The position numbers were made by a program, and so were the translations under genes. Positions 43,797-56,718 of a DNA stretch of 64,000 nucleotides are shown piece by piece. The notes beneath the pieces were generated by a model that saw nothing but the letters and a program-made list of their open reading frames with translations, had not been told where the DNA came from and searched no databases. Position 1 is the stretch's first letter. Each line of letters starts with the position of its first letter. This DNA is from Rhizodiscina lignyota (Eukaryota > Ascomycota > Dothideomycetes > Aulographales > Rhizodiscinaceae): assembly GCA_010015805.1 (NCBI GenBank), contig ML978122.1:902453-966452 (forward strand), in the 5' to 3' direction.

Positions 43797-46700
43797 CTAT
43801 TGATTGTGCGCAAGGATAGAGGCTTCAGCCCGCTGGTGCATGTATGCCGCATGAATCTCAAGAGCTCGAGCCATCGTATGGGTCACTTCCACATGTTAGT
43901 ATCAAATCACTCCCAAAGTTGATAGTAAAAAAACTCACCTGGCCAGACGGCCGCCTTCTCCAGCATGTAAGCAGTGACTAAGAGAACCCTGCTCCCGAGT
44001 CCGTAATGCTTCATGCTGGCGACAGGCGCATTTGCTGCTCCAACAGGGCTCAAGTCCAGAGCGATCTTCATATCAGCATGAGCCAGAATTTCTTGAACCT
44101 TTTGGAGAAGCTTGACATCCTCGTCTCCAAGCAGAACGATCGCAGGTACTTGGGTAATATCGACCTCATCCCTTCCAAGGATCCCAAGGTACGGGCCCAC
44201 GCGTTCTTGAACTGTCGCGAGCCATTCTGCGAGCACCTGTGCACAATCGAAGTTACACATGGCAGCTTGCAGGGGTAGCTCCCTGGAGGTAAACTCGGCA
44301 AAGGTTACTCCAAGCTTATCGGCCATCTGCAGAGAATCTGCAGCATACGCAGCAGCTTTGCGAAGGTGGCGTTCTCGACGATTAGAAGATTGCTGACCCA
44401 TCGAAGCTGGCATGCCGTTGGTGTGGCCGTTTGTGGCTTCAGTGCCATTGCCCGTAACAGTTGGCGACACGATCGGACCTGGAGAGCTTGTCGTTGTATT
44501 CGTGGTAGTGGAGTCCGATGGATCAGATGAGCCGTTTTCTGATGGCTCCGCGTGCTGGATAATCTCAATGCCTTGGCCCAGCTCCCGTGCCATGGCCTCG
44601 AAATCTCGTCTGAAGAACTCCTCCTTGGATCTGCCCAGATTCACAAACAAGCGTACATAAGCCAGATCCAGGAGAGGAATACTGTCAGCTGGGAGCGGTC
44701 CGTATGGGCTAGGTCTCTCGAGCGTGTGATGAGAGTTGGATTTCCAAGCCGATTGCCAGGCCTTCAGAGCGGGCTCGATTTGCGCGTGCATCTGCTCTGT
44801 TTCCTGCACCTTCCACTGTCGTCCGCTGTGCCGCTGTCGTGTCTCCCAGATGTACACGTGCAATGCGTTGATCAAGATGTAGCAGCCGAAGGTGCTGGGC
44901 TTGAGTTGACTCTCTGGGACTTCTTCGAGGGGGATTGTTGAGCCAAATGCTGGAGGGTACGATCCGTTGAGATTGCTATCTTTTGGTTGGCGTTGGCTGG
45001 CTGTGAGGAGATAGCTCAACGCGGCTGCAAAGGTGACGTTCTTCTCCTCAGTGATCGAAGGACCGCCCAGAGCAGCCCAGGCCTCGGCGCTGTCTGCCGC
45101 ATACACATCTTCCTCGCATGGAAGATATAGGTGCAGCTCAGAATTCAAGATCCTTGGTGCATGATTATAAGCTGTCACCAGGAGGCTGGACAAAACATAG
45201 ACTGAGAACAATGTGCGTTTCCGCTCTTCCATGGACTTCCACCGATACCACTTGTCGTGCAACTCCATGCTCTCTTGGGGGGGGTTTTGCTTCCAAGTGC
45301 TACCAGGAGAGACCGAGTCATCTTTCATTTCAACATCATTTTCAACACCGTTGGTTCTAGCACTGTTATGACCCCGAAAATCCTCTGGAATAGCATCCGA
45401 ATCCGGTTTATCCAGTTCAGCCGCCTTTGCGAGGCTGACCAAAGCAGCACAATGAGTGGTTGCAATCTCCGCGGCTTGTTTATCGCCACAGTTGTGACCG
45501 TATATGAGGTTGAGAAGCATCGCCTGGACAAGCCAGAGCGGCGTCTTCTGGCTGGACGGTGCATTGTGGCTGGAGCTTGCTGTTGTGGCGGCGGTCAGAC
45601 CGGCTTTCCTACGCTCTTCAAGGTATATACTGATCATCCTCTTTGCAGCCTCAAAGAGCTCTTTGGCCGGTCCATGCTCAAATTCGTATAGAGCGCCAAT
45701 TGCTGCGATAGCAAGAATCAGGCACCCGCCACCACCAACGATTCCATCCCCAGAGAAACTTGAATGAGTTCGCATATTGCTGGTGAAAACAGGCGAATTA
45801 AAGCTCAGGGTCGAGATATGTAGGAAGGGCATATGAGGATGGAAGTAATGGATGTACGCGCTAACATATCGCTGCAGGTCAGCCGTGCTGGGCAATGAAA
45901 CAGGATTCATGGATGGCCGCGGCGCAAAGCCAGGAGACAAAGGCGAGCTAACCGTGGGCTGAGAGAACTTTCTATGACTGTGGCCGAAGCCAGCAGGCTG
46001 CGATAGACTGAAAATCAGGGCCTGGCGAGTCGCATCTGTTATCGAATCCGTGGAGACGGAGGTGACTGAGCTTTGCCTCGCACTGCCGTTGACCGAATTA
46101 GACGAAACGCTGGTACTGTCGGAATTGAAGACTAGAGGGGGATTGAAATACTGGTTCGGCATGCCTGGTATAGCTGATGTCGGGCTCATCGGTGGAACTC
46201 CTGATGGCGTTGAGACGAGAAAATTCTCCGGGTTGCCGTGTGGCTTCAGAGTCTCATCGGAAGAGGGACCCGGCATCAGCTCCGGAAAGATGGCTGGGCC
46301 AACGGTGTCGATGGTAGTGTCAATTGGAACATCCATCGGCATGGTGAACTGCGCCGAGCCCATCATGTTTACAGAAGCAAGTTGGCTTTGCCAATTTGCA
46401 CTAGATGAATGAGTAGGATTGTTTGAACCGTCGAGCATGACTTCACTGAACCCGCTCTGACTAGCCGTGCTGATGGCCGAGGGCGAAGATCCGTCAACTG
46501 CTTGGTCGGGGCCGTTCAACACCAGCGAAGTATCCAAGCCGCCTGTCCACCCATATGTTTCGTCTTCATCTAGGCCGGGCATATTTTGAAAGTTTGGAAA
46601 GCCGCTGGAAAATGGTGATGTCGGGCTACCCAAGTAACCACCAGAGTGTAATTGGGCAGGATTGATCGTCGATCCACCAGAGAAGAGTTTGTCGAAGTCG

Positions 46701-47481
46701 AAATGACCACCCATTCCATCGATTGGGGCTGTACGAAGACCGCCACCATAATTCGAAGGGATGCTACCCGTATCAATTTTTGGGAGAGAAGGATGAGCAG
46801 TATGATGGCTCATGCCACCGGTCGCTGCCCGGAAATCGAGTCCGTTACCATAGAACCCATTTGTTCCAGAGTGAAGACCAAGTCCATTGGCCATGGCATA
46901 ACCTCGAGCTCCACCCCCAAGTCCCCCAAATATGCCAGACGTATCGATGTGACTAATGGTGTTTGCCCGGGGTCTCATGCCCATGCTACCGGCACCTCCC
47001 TGTCCGCCAGCGGCGCTTGCGACCGAGTTCTTGCGTGCTCGGGCAGTTGTTGGCATCCCACTAGTGCTCTCGCGACGGCCGTTCCGTGGTCGGGAGGATG
47101 CTGCACCCGCTTGATGCAGCTTCTGCTGGTGGCGGAGCAGAAGATCTCTGCGCGCGAAACACCTTGTACATTGTGGACATTCGAACGGCTTCTCTTTCGT
47201 GTGAGATCGCTCGTGGCGTTTCAAGTGCTCAAGTCGCGCGAACGATCGTCCACATGTTGAGCAGACATGAGGTCTGGGCTTGTCAGTCTTCGGTGGAGGG
47301 AATTGCGGCGCCGGTTTCTGGGTTTCTTCCGTCTTTGGGCTTGGCTGAGCAACTATGCATTTGAAGAATGTTAGGATCGATTACACGCCTAAACGAAAAG
47401 GCACATCAAGCTGTTGAAGACTTCGCTGTAAGGCTTACCATTGATGTTGTCTTCAGTGCTATCTGTGGCAGGTTGTGCCAT
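43797..47481 (-). CDS. C2H2 zinc-finger transcription factor, AmdX/Adr1 type
   Basis: Exons 47439-47481, 43939-47352 and 43797-43885 give 1181 aa. Exon 1 codes [14 protein letters not shown]. Exon 2 carries two classical fingers at about residues 45-95: [21 protein letters not shown] and [17 protein letters not shown], with linker TKEKPFE. This pair is characteristic of Aspergillus AmdX and yeast Adr1. A Gly/Ser-rich region follows (about 100-470). A fungal-specific transcription-factor domain covers about 490-900, including [20 protein letters not shown] and [14 protein letters not shown]. The third exon is inferred: donor GTGAGT at 43938, CTAAC branch and acceptor GGAAG restore [21 protein letters not shown], which is more family-like than reading on into the intron to a stop at 43907. 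It acts in the nucleus. AmdX regulates amide/acetamide use; the target set here is unknown. Confidence 0.88.
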
Positions 47482-50400
47482 GCCTAAGTAATAATCGCTC
47501 AGGTAGCCTTTACAACGGTCGTAAAACTAGATGGCCGGTTTATTTCTTGATTCTAAGAGCCCAGGCGTGGAATATATTTCGGCGTAAACCGTTGAATACG
47601 GTAGGCCGCTCGACAGCTCAGAGAGCTGTTTGTGGCCAATTGAGAGCAGTGCAATGGAAATTTGGAAGGAGACACGAGTAGTGTAGCTGCTATGCGGATG
47701 TCCAAGTTGATATGGAAGGGACAAAAGTACCCTGAGCTACGCCGATGCACTCCGTAAAGTCAAGAGGTCCGGACCGCATCTACTGAATAACTGCACAAAA
47801 GTGAGCGATATACTCGAATACATTGCGTTATTGTGTGCAGAAGGCGTGGATGATGCCATTGGACATTGAAAGGAGTGCGATTGGTATCTTACCACCGACT
47901 ATAGGAATCGTATCGTCGTTAGTAAACACCTGCGGTTGCAGGTGTGCTGTCGAGAGGTAGCTTTACAGGCCCCACCAGAGCTGCGTTGCGGGGAGCAAGT
48001 TGGACAGGCGAAGGAGATTGGGATAAGAAGGACAACGAAAGAACAGAGAGGCAGTGTTGCGAAGAGTTTGGGAAGTGACAAGCTGGACGGGCGTAGTGTA
48101 AGCCGCGAATAGGTCGAGTGTCGCGGTAGCAGGTCAGCTGGATGGGTAGCTAGGTACCGAGTCCAAGGTCTTGACTTGGGAAAGCCGATGCAGCCGTCGC
48201 CGAACCCGGATCCCAGATTAGCTCCGACTCGTGCTTCAACAGGGCCAGCTCAAATAATGCGCGCGGGAGGAGGGTGGTACGTTGTTCACCAGCATTGAAG
48301 GCAGGCAGGCTGGCCGGCTGGCTATACGTATTTCCTGGGGCCCGCCGGCGGCAGCGATCGTCTTGTGAAGGCGTTGCAAATTGCCTTCGCGACACGCCCG
48401 CTGGCCCCAATGGCGATGGCGCAAAATGCTGGGGAGAAAAGTCTGGGGAAAGCCGAGATGTTCACTACGCAGCAAGTGGCGGGCACGCGCGCCTGGGGTC
48501 ACCCCAGTCTCATGGATGGGTGAGCGTCTAACGAAAGACTTTGCACCGCAGCGTGGCGATGACGGAGCCTCTCACGGAATGCCGTCTGCTGCTGCCATCG
48601 TCGTGCTGCTTGTGTCAGACGCGCAAATGCTCCTGTGCGCTGGCGTATGAAAGCACCGCAGCGCTGCTGGCTCAACTCCGCTGCGACGCCACTGCTCAAT
48701 GCTCAACGCCTGGAGGCAGATGCCATGTACCCTCGCACGACGATCAGCGCCGATGCCCTCGCTTTGCACTCGTGCAGCGAAAAGCGGCCGTGACATGGCC
48801 CAAGTGTGTTAGCGCATGATTGCGGGTCGTCTGGAGGTTGGCGTGGCATGCAGGCCCAATGAGCAGCTGGTGGAAGGATAGCGCAGACGGAGCAATTTAC
48901 CGACCAATCTGGCGCTTCCACCGTACGAGCTGCAGCAGAGAGCGCTTCAATGCCTGCCGCTGCCGACTGACGATGCCGATTTGTGTCCAAGTTCGCGCAC
49001 AGCATCGCCTCACGAATTCGTCGAGCCTCCTTGTGCCGCCTCGATCTCCGCCTCTAATTAGATATACAAGAGCCCAACGCTGCCTTCCCCTCCAGAGGAA
49101 GAGGTCTTTGGTTGACGCTAAGGCTCACCAATCTGCCACCGGAACAACCAGCTTCCCGCGCACTGGCCTGACATGCCAACCTCTCAAAGCCCACTGAATA
49201 TCTCGAGCAGCAGGTTTCCATGGTACTCCGAGGCAGAGATCTCCCAGCAATACTGCATACAGAATTGACCAGTTCTTGATTCCAATCTCACGAGTGTCAA
49301 TGGATGCCTACCTCTTTCAGGCCTCCCATCAAGCGCACTGGCCGACGAATTTATGTCGACTAGGGCCCCCTGCGGGCATTCCAACCATTTCCCTCTTTCA
49401 CTTCTGTAGAAGCCCTCTGATCAGGGTTTAGCTTGTGAACGGTCGTTCTGTTGCTCGACAAGGTCTGGAACGGTGCCATAGGACACCCCATCTATGCAAC
49501 AGAACTAACCTGTCTTTCAGGTCCTTTCATTTCTGCACGCCGACCCCATATGCCCCATATGCGCGCGAATATTCCATGAACTTCGCATGCAGCCAGTGCA
49601 CCATGTTCACAAGAATCTGGTGCATCTACGACATGCAAAAGAGGAAGCTTGCCGGGAAAGGCGTCCACCATCTCTCCAGACTCCTCCTGATTCCCACTCA
49701 CGCGCGAACGCCACGACAAGGTACTTCGCCGGCATATCTACATATCCTGCCGATGCTCTTGTGTAAGGCAATTGCTCCAAAGCTCTCTTCATCCATCGTG
49801 AAGAATTACTTTTCGATTTCTGCATCAAATTTCAGATACGTCCAAGCTCGGCGCCGAATTCTTTAGATAGAGCTTTGTACTGCACGTTTCACATCTGCAC
49901 GTTGGTCAAAGCAGCCCACAGCAGGTTGGAGCTATGGGCATCACGAAGGACCAGCTACCCCATGTCACGGACCAAAAAGTACCGCAGAAGATTCAGGCTT
50001 GCTTCCCCGATTCTTAACGGCTGCAAGGGCTCGATTGTTCCTCGTCGAAGCGAAGTTCTCTAACGGAAAGGCACCGACAATCGATCGCTCTTTTCGATCA
50101 GCAGCTCTCGCCAGCCGACGGCGCCATCCGAAGAAATTCGGGCTTACTCCGTGCATAGCTCAAAGTCCCTAACAGAAGTCGTAGATTCTCATTATTATTA
50201 GACTCTTAACTAATCAAACCTTCGATATCCGCATAGTTCGACGATGAGACACGCTACCTACCTCTGGCCGCAGCATTCCGTCCTACGAAAGGAACAGACG
50301 ACAAAGAAAATTGGCAAATGAACGGGGATTCGTCAATACGGGCATTTTGCTCCGCTAGGCTACCCACAAAGCGTCAAATAGGTGCATACGAAAGCACTGG

Positions 50401-52795
50401 GGGCCATCTTAGCGCACATCACGCTAAACCAAAACGATCCAAAATCTGGGGATGAAAAGCGAGTGCACGCGCATGACCCCGTCCATGCAGCCGTTGGCAT
50501 TCCTTCGTTCTGATTTGCACACGTCTGGGGTTCCGCCTTCATCGTGCCCTCTCGAATCCACTCTTGCATCTCCGATGACGCAAATGGCCATGTGGTTGTA
50601 GTTCGCGCACTGTGGCTGTACGAGTCAATCTGGCAAATTGCTTCCGATCATCAATGTCAACGGCGGGAAAACCTCAGCTTCGGTGCATGCTGCAGGAATC
50701 GGCGGAAAGAAGAGTGAGCGAAAGCCGGGAGCACGGACGCTCCCCACATTTGGCAGTTCAGACAAGTCGTCAATCTATTCTAGCCAGGAACTGCCCGGCA
50801 TCTCTTTTTCTCGTTCACGCAACTGTCGCGGACCGTGCCTGACCTGACGGCTTGCCTTGACCGTCAGCGGATGATGGCGGGGCAGCAAGAAGTGCAGAAG
50901 TTCTCAACTGACAATCGCTTTGGCTAATGAGAACATAGGCGGGATTGGACCGCGAAGCAGCCTAGCTCCCCCTGCTTTCGGGCTGTCCCATTTATCCCAG
51001 ATGCCTGATCCACACGTGTTGTCGTTATTGCAGACCCTTCCTGACTCGCTCAGATTTCTGGGGAAAGCTACCAGCTGCTTTTTAATCCGGGGAGAAATCT
51101 TTACGGGGCCAACGGATGTACCTCTGCACACTTTCTGCCCGGAGAGCTGTCCGTGTACGTACGTCTCTACCATTGCCGCCCATCGTGATGTTCGGTGGCT
51201 TGCAATCGCAAATCTGCCGCATATCATTTTCAACGTGCTCTCCCGCGCCTCTGCCACAGGCATTAGCTCCCGAACAGATCGCCTTCAAACTTTTCACTGT
51301 GGCTTGAGGAGCGCGAGATTTGTCAATCCCACCTTAATAGAGTATCTATCGTCATATCGTGGCGATTTCTTCGACTCGCCATTTCCCGCCCTGTCGGCAC
51401 TCCTCGGCATCGTCAGCCCACTTTTCCGAGGCAGCTCCCCACCTGCCCACTAGCGTTAGGGCCGGATTCAATCGGATTTAGATCGCGGGAGGGCCCAGAT
51501 TTTTCACTGCTAGCGATTGGGCCTATGTAGGCATATCAGACTCTAAGGGCTCACTTAATTTGCCTCTCCTCTGGTCCCAAGCATGCTTGCGGGTCCGCAG
51601 TCGCGTTGCAAAGCCTCGACCCGACTTCGGACAGACAGGTGGGAAGCAATGCAACCATAACTCGGTAAACCTTTGCCATGCCGCCCGATATAACCGCTCG
51701 TTGAGGCAGAATCGGTAGCCAAGCCCCTCAGACACGTGATGGAACAGATGCAAAAGGGGTGCATTCCAAATCTATCGCATACCTCATGCATTGGATTCTC
51801 AACCAGAGGCCCAACTTCAACAGAACTTTGATGGATCAACACGGCATCCTTCGGTACGCGCGCTGCAGTGCTGGGAATTGAACCGATGGCGATGGTTCCG
51901 CAGAGACAGTGCCCCCTCTGCACCAAATCTCAGTAATCATGAGCAAAGGCTCTCGTAGAATTTAGCGAATGAATGCTGCTCGAAACGAGACAATGTCACG
52001 TGCTTGTGCGGTCTGAGGCTGACTTGTTACGTATGTTTTGTATTTAAATGACAGATTAGCCCCCGTAACGATTTGCCTCTTTCAGCTGCACAACATTTCA
52101 TAATTGACCGTCGAAAGAAGAATCAAGCAAGGTGGCTCGAAGTCATAAAAGCGTTGGTTGAGCTCGATGAAGGTAGAAAGGCCGTAGCACAAATGGATTT
52201 TGCTCTTCGATGCAATCGCCAGCAGCGCTGAGAACTCAGTACGACATGCTCCAGCCAGTGTGTGTTGCTCCTTCACGACTTGAATGAACAGAATCCATCT
52301 CAATCGAAGAGACGGCATATAAGCTGCAGAGCGTCACTTGTCATCAATGAGTATAGCGTGAGAGCGACAAGAGGCTGCAGCAAGACGAAGGTGGAAAGGC
52401 TGCAGCAAAAAGCGAGGCATGCATACTGTTCAGACTAGGTGAGAGTCTCTGAAAGCTCAATTAAACACTCAATCGTCAAAAGGTTTCACTGCTTTGATGA
52501 GCATGATTTGTCTTTACTGAAGCGACTGTGCTCTCAATTGCTCGATGTGTTGTAACATAACCTATGGCTCAGCGTTTCGGTAGCCATCGAAGCTACGCAC
52601 GAACATCAATTGAACAATCTATTTCGTGAGAACTTTCTTGTATTTGAGCACTATCAGAAATTGCTCAGAGGGGAGCTACAATCCCAAGTAGTGGGTTACT
52701 CCGTCCATATCGATCCCATTGAAGTCAATTGCAAGCGGATATCCTCATGATGAGCTCCTGAGCTCATCGAATTCATGATGCATCCCATAGAAACT
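47482..52795. other. Second long gene-poor interval
   Basis: A 5.3-kb stretch between the start of the C2H2 factor gene and the stop of the Mbp1-like gene. I find no coding exon with a motif or plausible splicing on either strand. The middle (48.2-49.2 kb) is GC-rich and keeps several frames open by chance. Near 52.1-52.7 kb are AG/CT-alternating words such as GGTGGAAAGGCTGCAGCAAAAAG. As 5' flank of the transcription factor it may hold a large promoter. Confidence 0.5.
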
Positions 52796-54987
52796 TCATG
52801 CCGAGCTCGCCTCAAGCCTGTCACGCTCCTTGGCCTCCTCAAGCTCTGCCAGAATGTCTGGCAGCATGCCTTCGACGTCCTCCTCACGAACACCCAAAGC
52901 ACCTGTGATCAAGCGCTTGTACTCCGCCTGCCGCTCACCCATTCCGGCAATGCTCTGTGCTTGCACGATTTCTTGAACAAGTGCCTTGCGGTCCGCCTGC
53001 GCCCTATACAGAGCAGTCGCGAGCTTGAGCTTCTCTTGCAGGTCACCAGGACCTCCACCATCGGCAAGCTTCGTTCCTCCTTGTTGCTGAATCTTGGCCT
53101 CTTCACGCGATATGAGCTGCTGCATCTCGAAGCGCTGTTCGAGCTCGAGCAGTGCCTCGCTCTCCCTGATGAGTGCGGCAAGCTCCTCGTCCTGGATCTC
53201 GTCCATCTCGTCTCCTTGATCTTGTGCCTCCAGCTCTGCTATCTGGCGCTGGATTTCTTCAACTTCTGCATGACGCTTCCTCAACAGCCTCTCCGCATCC
53301 ATGATGTCCTGGTCCTTCTCTTCTAGCTCAGCTTCGTATGCGCTGGCCAATTGCTCGCATTGCTCCGTGAACGATGTGGCTATGGTGCCCATGAGCGTGT
53401 TGGCCGTCTGTGAGCGATAGCGCTGAGTTGGCGCTGATGAGAAGAAAGGGCTAGGTCCATCGCCATTAATGCGCGGTGGTTCTGGTGCGAACGGCGACGA
53501 TGAGGCCTGACGCTGGCCACGTGCTTGACGACGACGATTCAAGTCTCTGATTAGATCGTCTGCTGTCTCTCCCATATGGTTGGCCATGTCGACAGCCACG
53601 TTCCGTCCCAAGAGGGAACGAACACACTTGCGCGCGCCATTCCGAGCGGCGATCATGATTGCAGTGTCGCCATTTTGGTCTTGTCGATTGAGGAGTTTGG
53701 TAATGTCATCGGGTGCAAAGGACTCGCTAAGAATGTTGATGATGCTGTCGAGGTAATACCGAGCGGAAAGGTACTTGTTCCTGCTGCTTGTCGTAGCTGC
53801 GATATGGTGGAAGACTGTAGAGCCAAACCAGTCGGAGAGCGCAACGGTAGGAATCAGAATCCGAGCCATCTTTGGCATGATGTTCTTGTCGAAGTTGTTG
53901 GTGAACATGACAACCCGCATGAGAGGGGTCTCGCGATTGTTAGACAGGCAGTCGATAGATGCGCCTCGACGGATGAGATCCTTGACAACTTCGATATCGC
54001 CCATAGCAGCTGCCCAGTGTAGCGCGCTGTGGCCTTTCTCATCGATAGCACGATCGAGATTGATGCCTGGTGGAGGCTCTGGTGGCGCCGGGAACCGGTC
54101 CTCCGACTCAAGTAGCATGAAGTAATCAAGAAGAGAGTCTGCCCACATCTGGTGCTCCTGGTCTTGCATAGAGGCTTCGTTGGCCCTCTTCCTTTTACGT
54201 GAGCCAGTGGAGAACTGCGACGGAGGAAGCATATCCTCTTCGGCTACCGAATCCGAAATGACACTCATGTTCTCAGGAGTCTCGATATCTTGTATAATGC
54301 TCGCATCCTCATATTGCTCTTCACTGATCTGACTAGCAGCTTTTCGTCCGTGAGCACCGGGTCGTGCGCGATATGAGCGGGCTTGGGCTGGCGCCTCACC
54401 TGCGAATCTGTGGTTCTGATTCGATTGTCGGGGCGCCCTTGGTTTCTGAACGGGCGCAGTCATGTGCTTCGGGGCAGGAGGTGGGCTTCGATCTCCGGGT
54501 ACGAAGTCGAAGATTGGCAACATCTTCGCAAGGACACCGTTGCGCTCTGCGAGGTGGCGCCCATCGTGAAGAGGCACCCATGTTCCTATTTACACAAAAA
54601 TCTTCAGTCTCTGTGTAAGCGCTCCGCAGTCGGTCTTATGCGCACCTTGATATTTGCCATATCCGCCTTGAACCTTCTCGTGAACACCCTTCTGCACTTC
54701 ACGCTCCAGAACTCTTGTGCGAGCGGGCTTATCGAGGCCGGCAACCTTGAGGATGTGTGTCGCATTAATCCAATCATCGCTACGACGTCGCATCACTTTG
54801 GCTCGTTAGCACACCGTTTCGAAGCGGCGAAGTTCGGATGGTCATACCATGGTTGCCGTCACAGTTGAACTCGTAGACGGGGACCTGAGAACTCCAGGTT
54901 ACTACATCACTGTAATCATTTTGCGGGTAGAGTTTGTACATTGCTGTAGGTAGCAGAATAGATCCTACCGTCATTACCAGGAGGCAT
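52796..54987 (-). CDS. mbp1: APSES-ankyrin transcription factor, Mbp1/Res type
   Basis: Four exons, 54940-54987, 54848-54884, 54646-54795 and 52796-54585, give 674 aa; introns are 55, 52 and 60 nt. The start [16 protein letters not shown] leads to [52 protein letters not shown] and [20 protein letters not shown], i.e. a complete KilA-N/APSES DNA-binding domain at about residues 8-105. Basic RKRKR near 210 may be a nuclear signal. Ankyrin repeats cover about 265-420 ([40 protein letters not shown]). A coiled coil follows (about 480-570), then a conserved C-terminus ([16 protein letters not shown]) like the Swi6-binding part of Mbp1. It forms the MBF complex driving G1/S genes from ACGCGT sites. 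Swi6 itself would lack the DNA-binding domain. Divergent from NDUFB7. Confidence 0.93.
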
Positions 54988-55208
54988 AGTGAGTCGCTCT
55001 GTTGCTTGCGCAAGTGGTTGGTGGTTGCAGGACTCGGAGTTGCGATTGAGACACTCGCTTCGCGTGTGGAGACGCGCGCAATTGAAGTCGCGCGCGCGGC
55101 GTTCTGCGCACGTACCACTCGCTTAGTCATGCGCGACCACTCTGACCTCCAGACGACATTCGCCGAAGCTGCTGCGCAAGAGCTCCATCGCATAGGGCTT
55201 CCACCACA
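54988..55208. promoter_or_regulatory. Bidirectional promoter with ACGCG words, mbp1 / NDUFB7
   Basis: Only 221 bases separate the two ATGs. It contains CGCGT at 55061-55065 (ACGCG on the other strand), ACGCG at 55072-55076 and a CG-rich run CGCGCGCGCG after 55088. ACGCG is the core of the MluI cell-cycle box bound by MBF, so the mbp1 product might act on its own promoter; that is inference. Confidence 0.45.
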
Positions 55209-55616
55209 ATGTCAGTCATAGACAAGGTCAAAGATGCTGTCGGCCTCGGCCATGGAGACTCTGCTCCCTCAGGGCGTAAGTTCCGCTGCCATTGGCTTCA
55301 AAACTAGCTCAACTCATACTGAACGGTTCATAGCTGCTTCGAGAGAAGCCATGTCTGAAGCGAAACTACCTCTAGCCTACCGCGACAGCTGCGCACATCT
55401 TCTCATCCCTCTCAACAAGTGCCGGTATAATGAGTACTATCTACCATGGAAATGCGAGGTGCGTCCACCGGTTCAGCGTCATTGTCCAACCAGACGACTT
55501 ATCAGCCACAGAACGAGCGACATTCGTACGAGAAATGCCAATACGAAGAGTTCAAGAAGCGAGTTGCAAAGATGGACGAGCTCAGAGCAGCAAAAGGAGG
55601 CGCACGAAGCAATTGA
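55209..55616 (+). CDS. NADH dehydrogenase (complex I) subunit NDUFB7/B18
   Basis: Three small exons, 55209-55275, 55334-55458 and 55512-55616, give 98 aa; introns are 58 nt (GTAAGT...TCATAG) and 53 nt (GTGCGT...CCACAG). The protein starts MSVIDKVKDAVGLGHG and continues REAMSEAKLPLAYRDSCAHL, LIPLNKCRYNEYYLPWKCEN, ERHSYEKCQYEEFKKRVAKM and DELRAAKGG. It has the twin CX9C signature of this subunit (C-AHLLIPLNK-C and C-ENERHSYEK-C), which forms two disulphides through the Mia40 pathway in the intermembrane space. NDUFB7 is an accessory subunit of the distal proton-pumping module of complex I. The length is typical. No single frame shows the gene; only splicing reveals it. All three joins are in phase, so confidence is high. 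Confidence 0.95.
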
Positions 55617-56718
55617 TGGTTTGCGATCGAGCATTGCATATACGGAGTTGATTGGGGTGCCATTGTATATACTCGGAGACGAGCACCCACGAAATTCAAA
55701 CCGTTGCATAATGCCGCATGCATTTGATTCCCACTATATAATAGTATCTCTGGCCATTGAGGACTCTAGATCTGGACTGCTTCTCAGAGAGCAGGTAGTC
55801 TGAAGACCTGGACTCTTCACCAGTGGGACATTGCAATGTCAGCCGAGATTTTGTGATCAGATTTCGACGTTCAGTTTCAAAGCGCTAGAATTCCCAAGTC
55901 GGAAGAGTCAAATTCGCTTACATACATAGGATCCACTAGATTATTCCGGTGATTTACACGAACAGCTTGAACCCACTTGCGGAAATTCGATGATTCATGG
56001 AATTGGCATTCTTCATTTCAGTGCGCCCCTCCTGCGAAGGCGTGCTACGATTGAAACCCTTAGATCAGAGACCTGGCCCGGCTTGTGTGAGAAGGATGCA
56101 CTCGATTATGCGCGGAATCTGCGCATATAACTTACGCCAACTTAGAAATCTTCACAAGGTTGCTCAACTAACCTTGTTCGCCCAGGCGCACGATATGAGC
56201 GGACGCACGATCTCGTAGATACCGTAGTGTCAGAGGCCTAGCTGGGCTGATAAACGAGCATACTTTGAACCGTGCGTGATGTCTACTTATAGAGCTTGCG
56301 CTGACCTTCAGAGCTTCAGGGACCCACGTGGCTCACCTTGTTCATCGGTCCGCGGAGCGTGTCCAGAATCACTATGCATCGAAGAAGCGCAGGTGTCTAG
56401 GAACGGTATCTTGGCAACTGCCATCTGCGGCGTTGTTCACGAGATCAGGCACGGTATGTGATCCTTCGAAAAGTGGCAAATGTCCAACATTCTTATGCAA
56501 AAGCATGTTATTACTGAGCGTCCTCAAAGGACTACGAACCGTCTTCTACCTCCAGCACATGCTCTTACAGTCTTTGCTTAACGAGCCGCGAGTGTCCAGC
56601 ATTGAGCTCGCCTCTGCCCGAACAATGGCCGTTACCGGGGCGTCTCATGTCTATCTATGGGTTGAGTCGTTCTCATTTTCAAATGCATAAGAATCAGGCC
56701 TGCCCTCCCAAGTGGCGA
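55617..56718. other. Intergenic, no gene seen
   Basis: 3' flanks of two convergent genes. Short frames on the plus strand have no motif. CCCACTATATAATAG near 55730 is a TATA-like word with no gene behind it. Confidence 0.5.

Noticed and set aside
47899-48081. Apparent 60-residue secreted cysteine-rich peptide on the minus strand
   Set aside because: The supposed start codon is TTG, not ATG; without it the signal peptide has no initiation site.
50920-51453. Plus-strand frame of 177 codons in the second gene-poor stretch
   Set aside because: No motif, irregular composition and competing minus-strand frames over the same bases.
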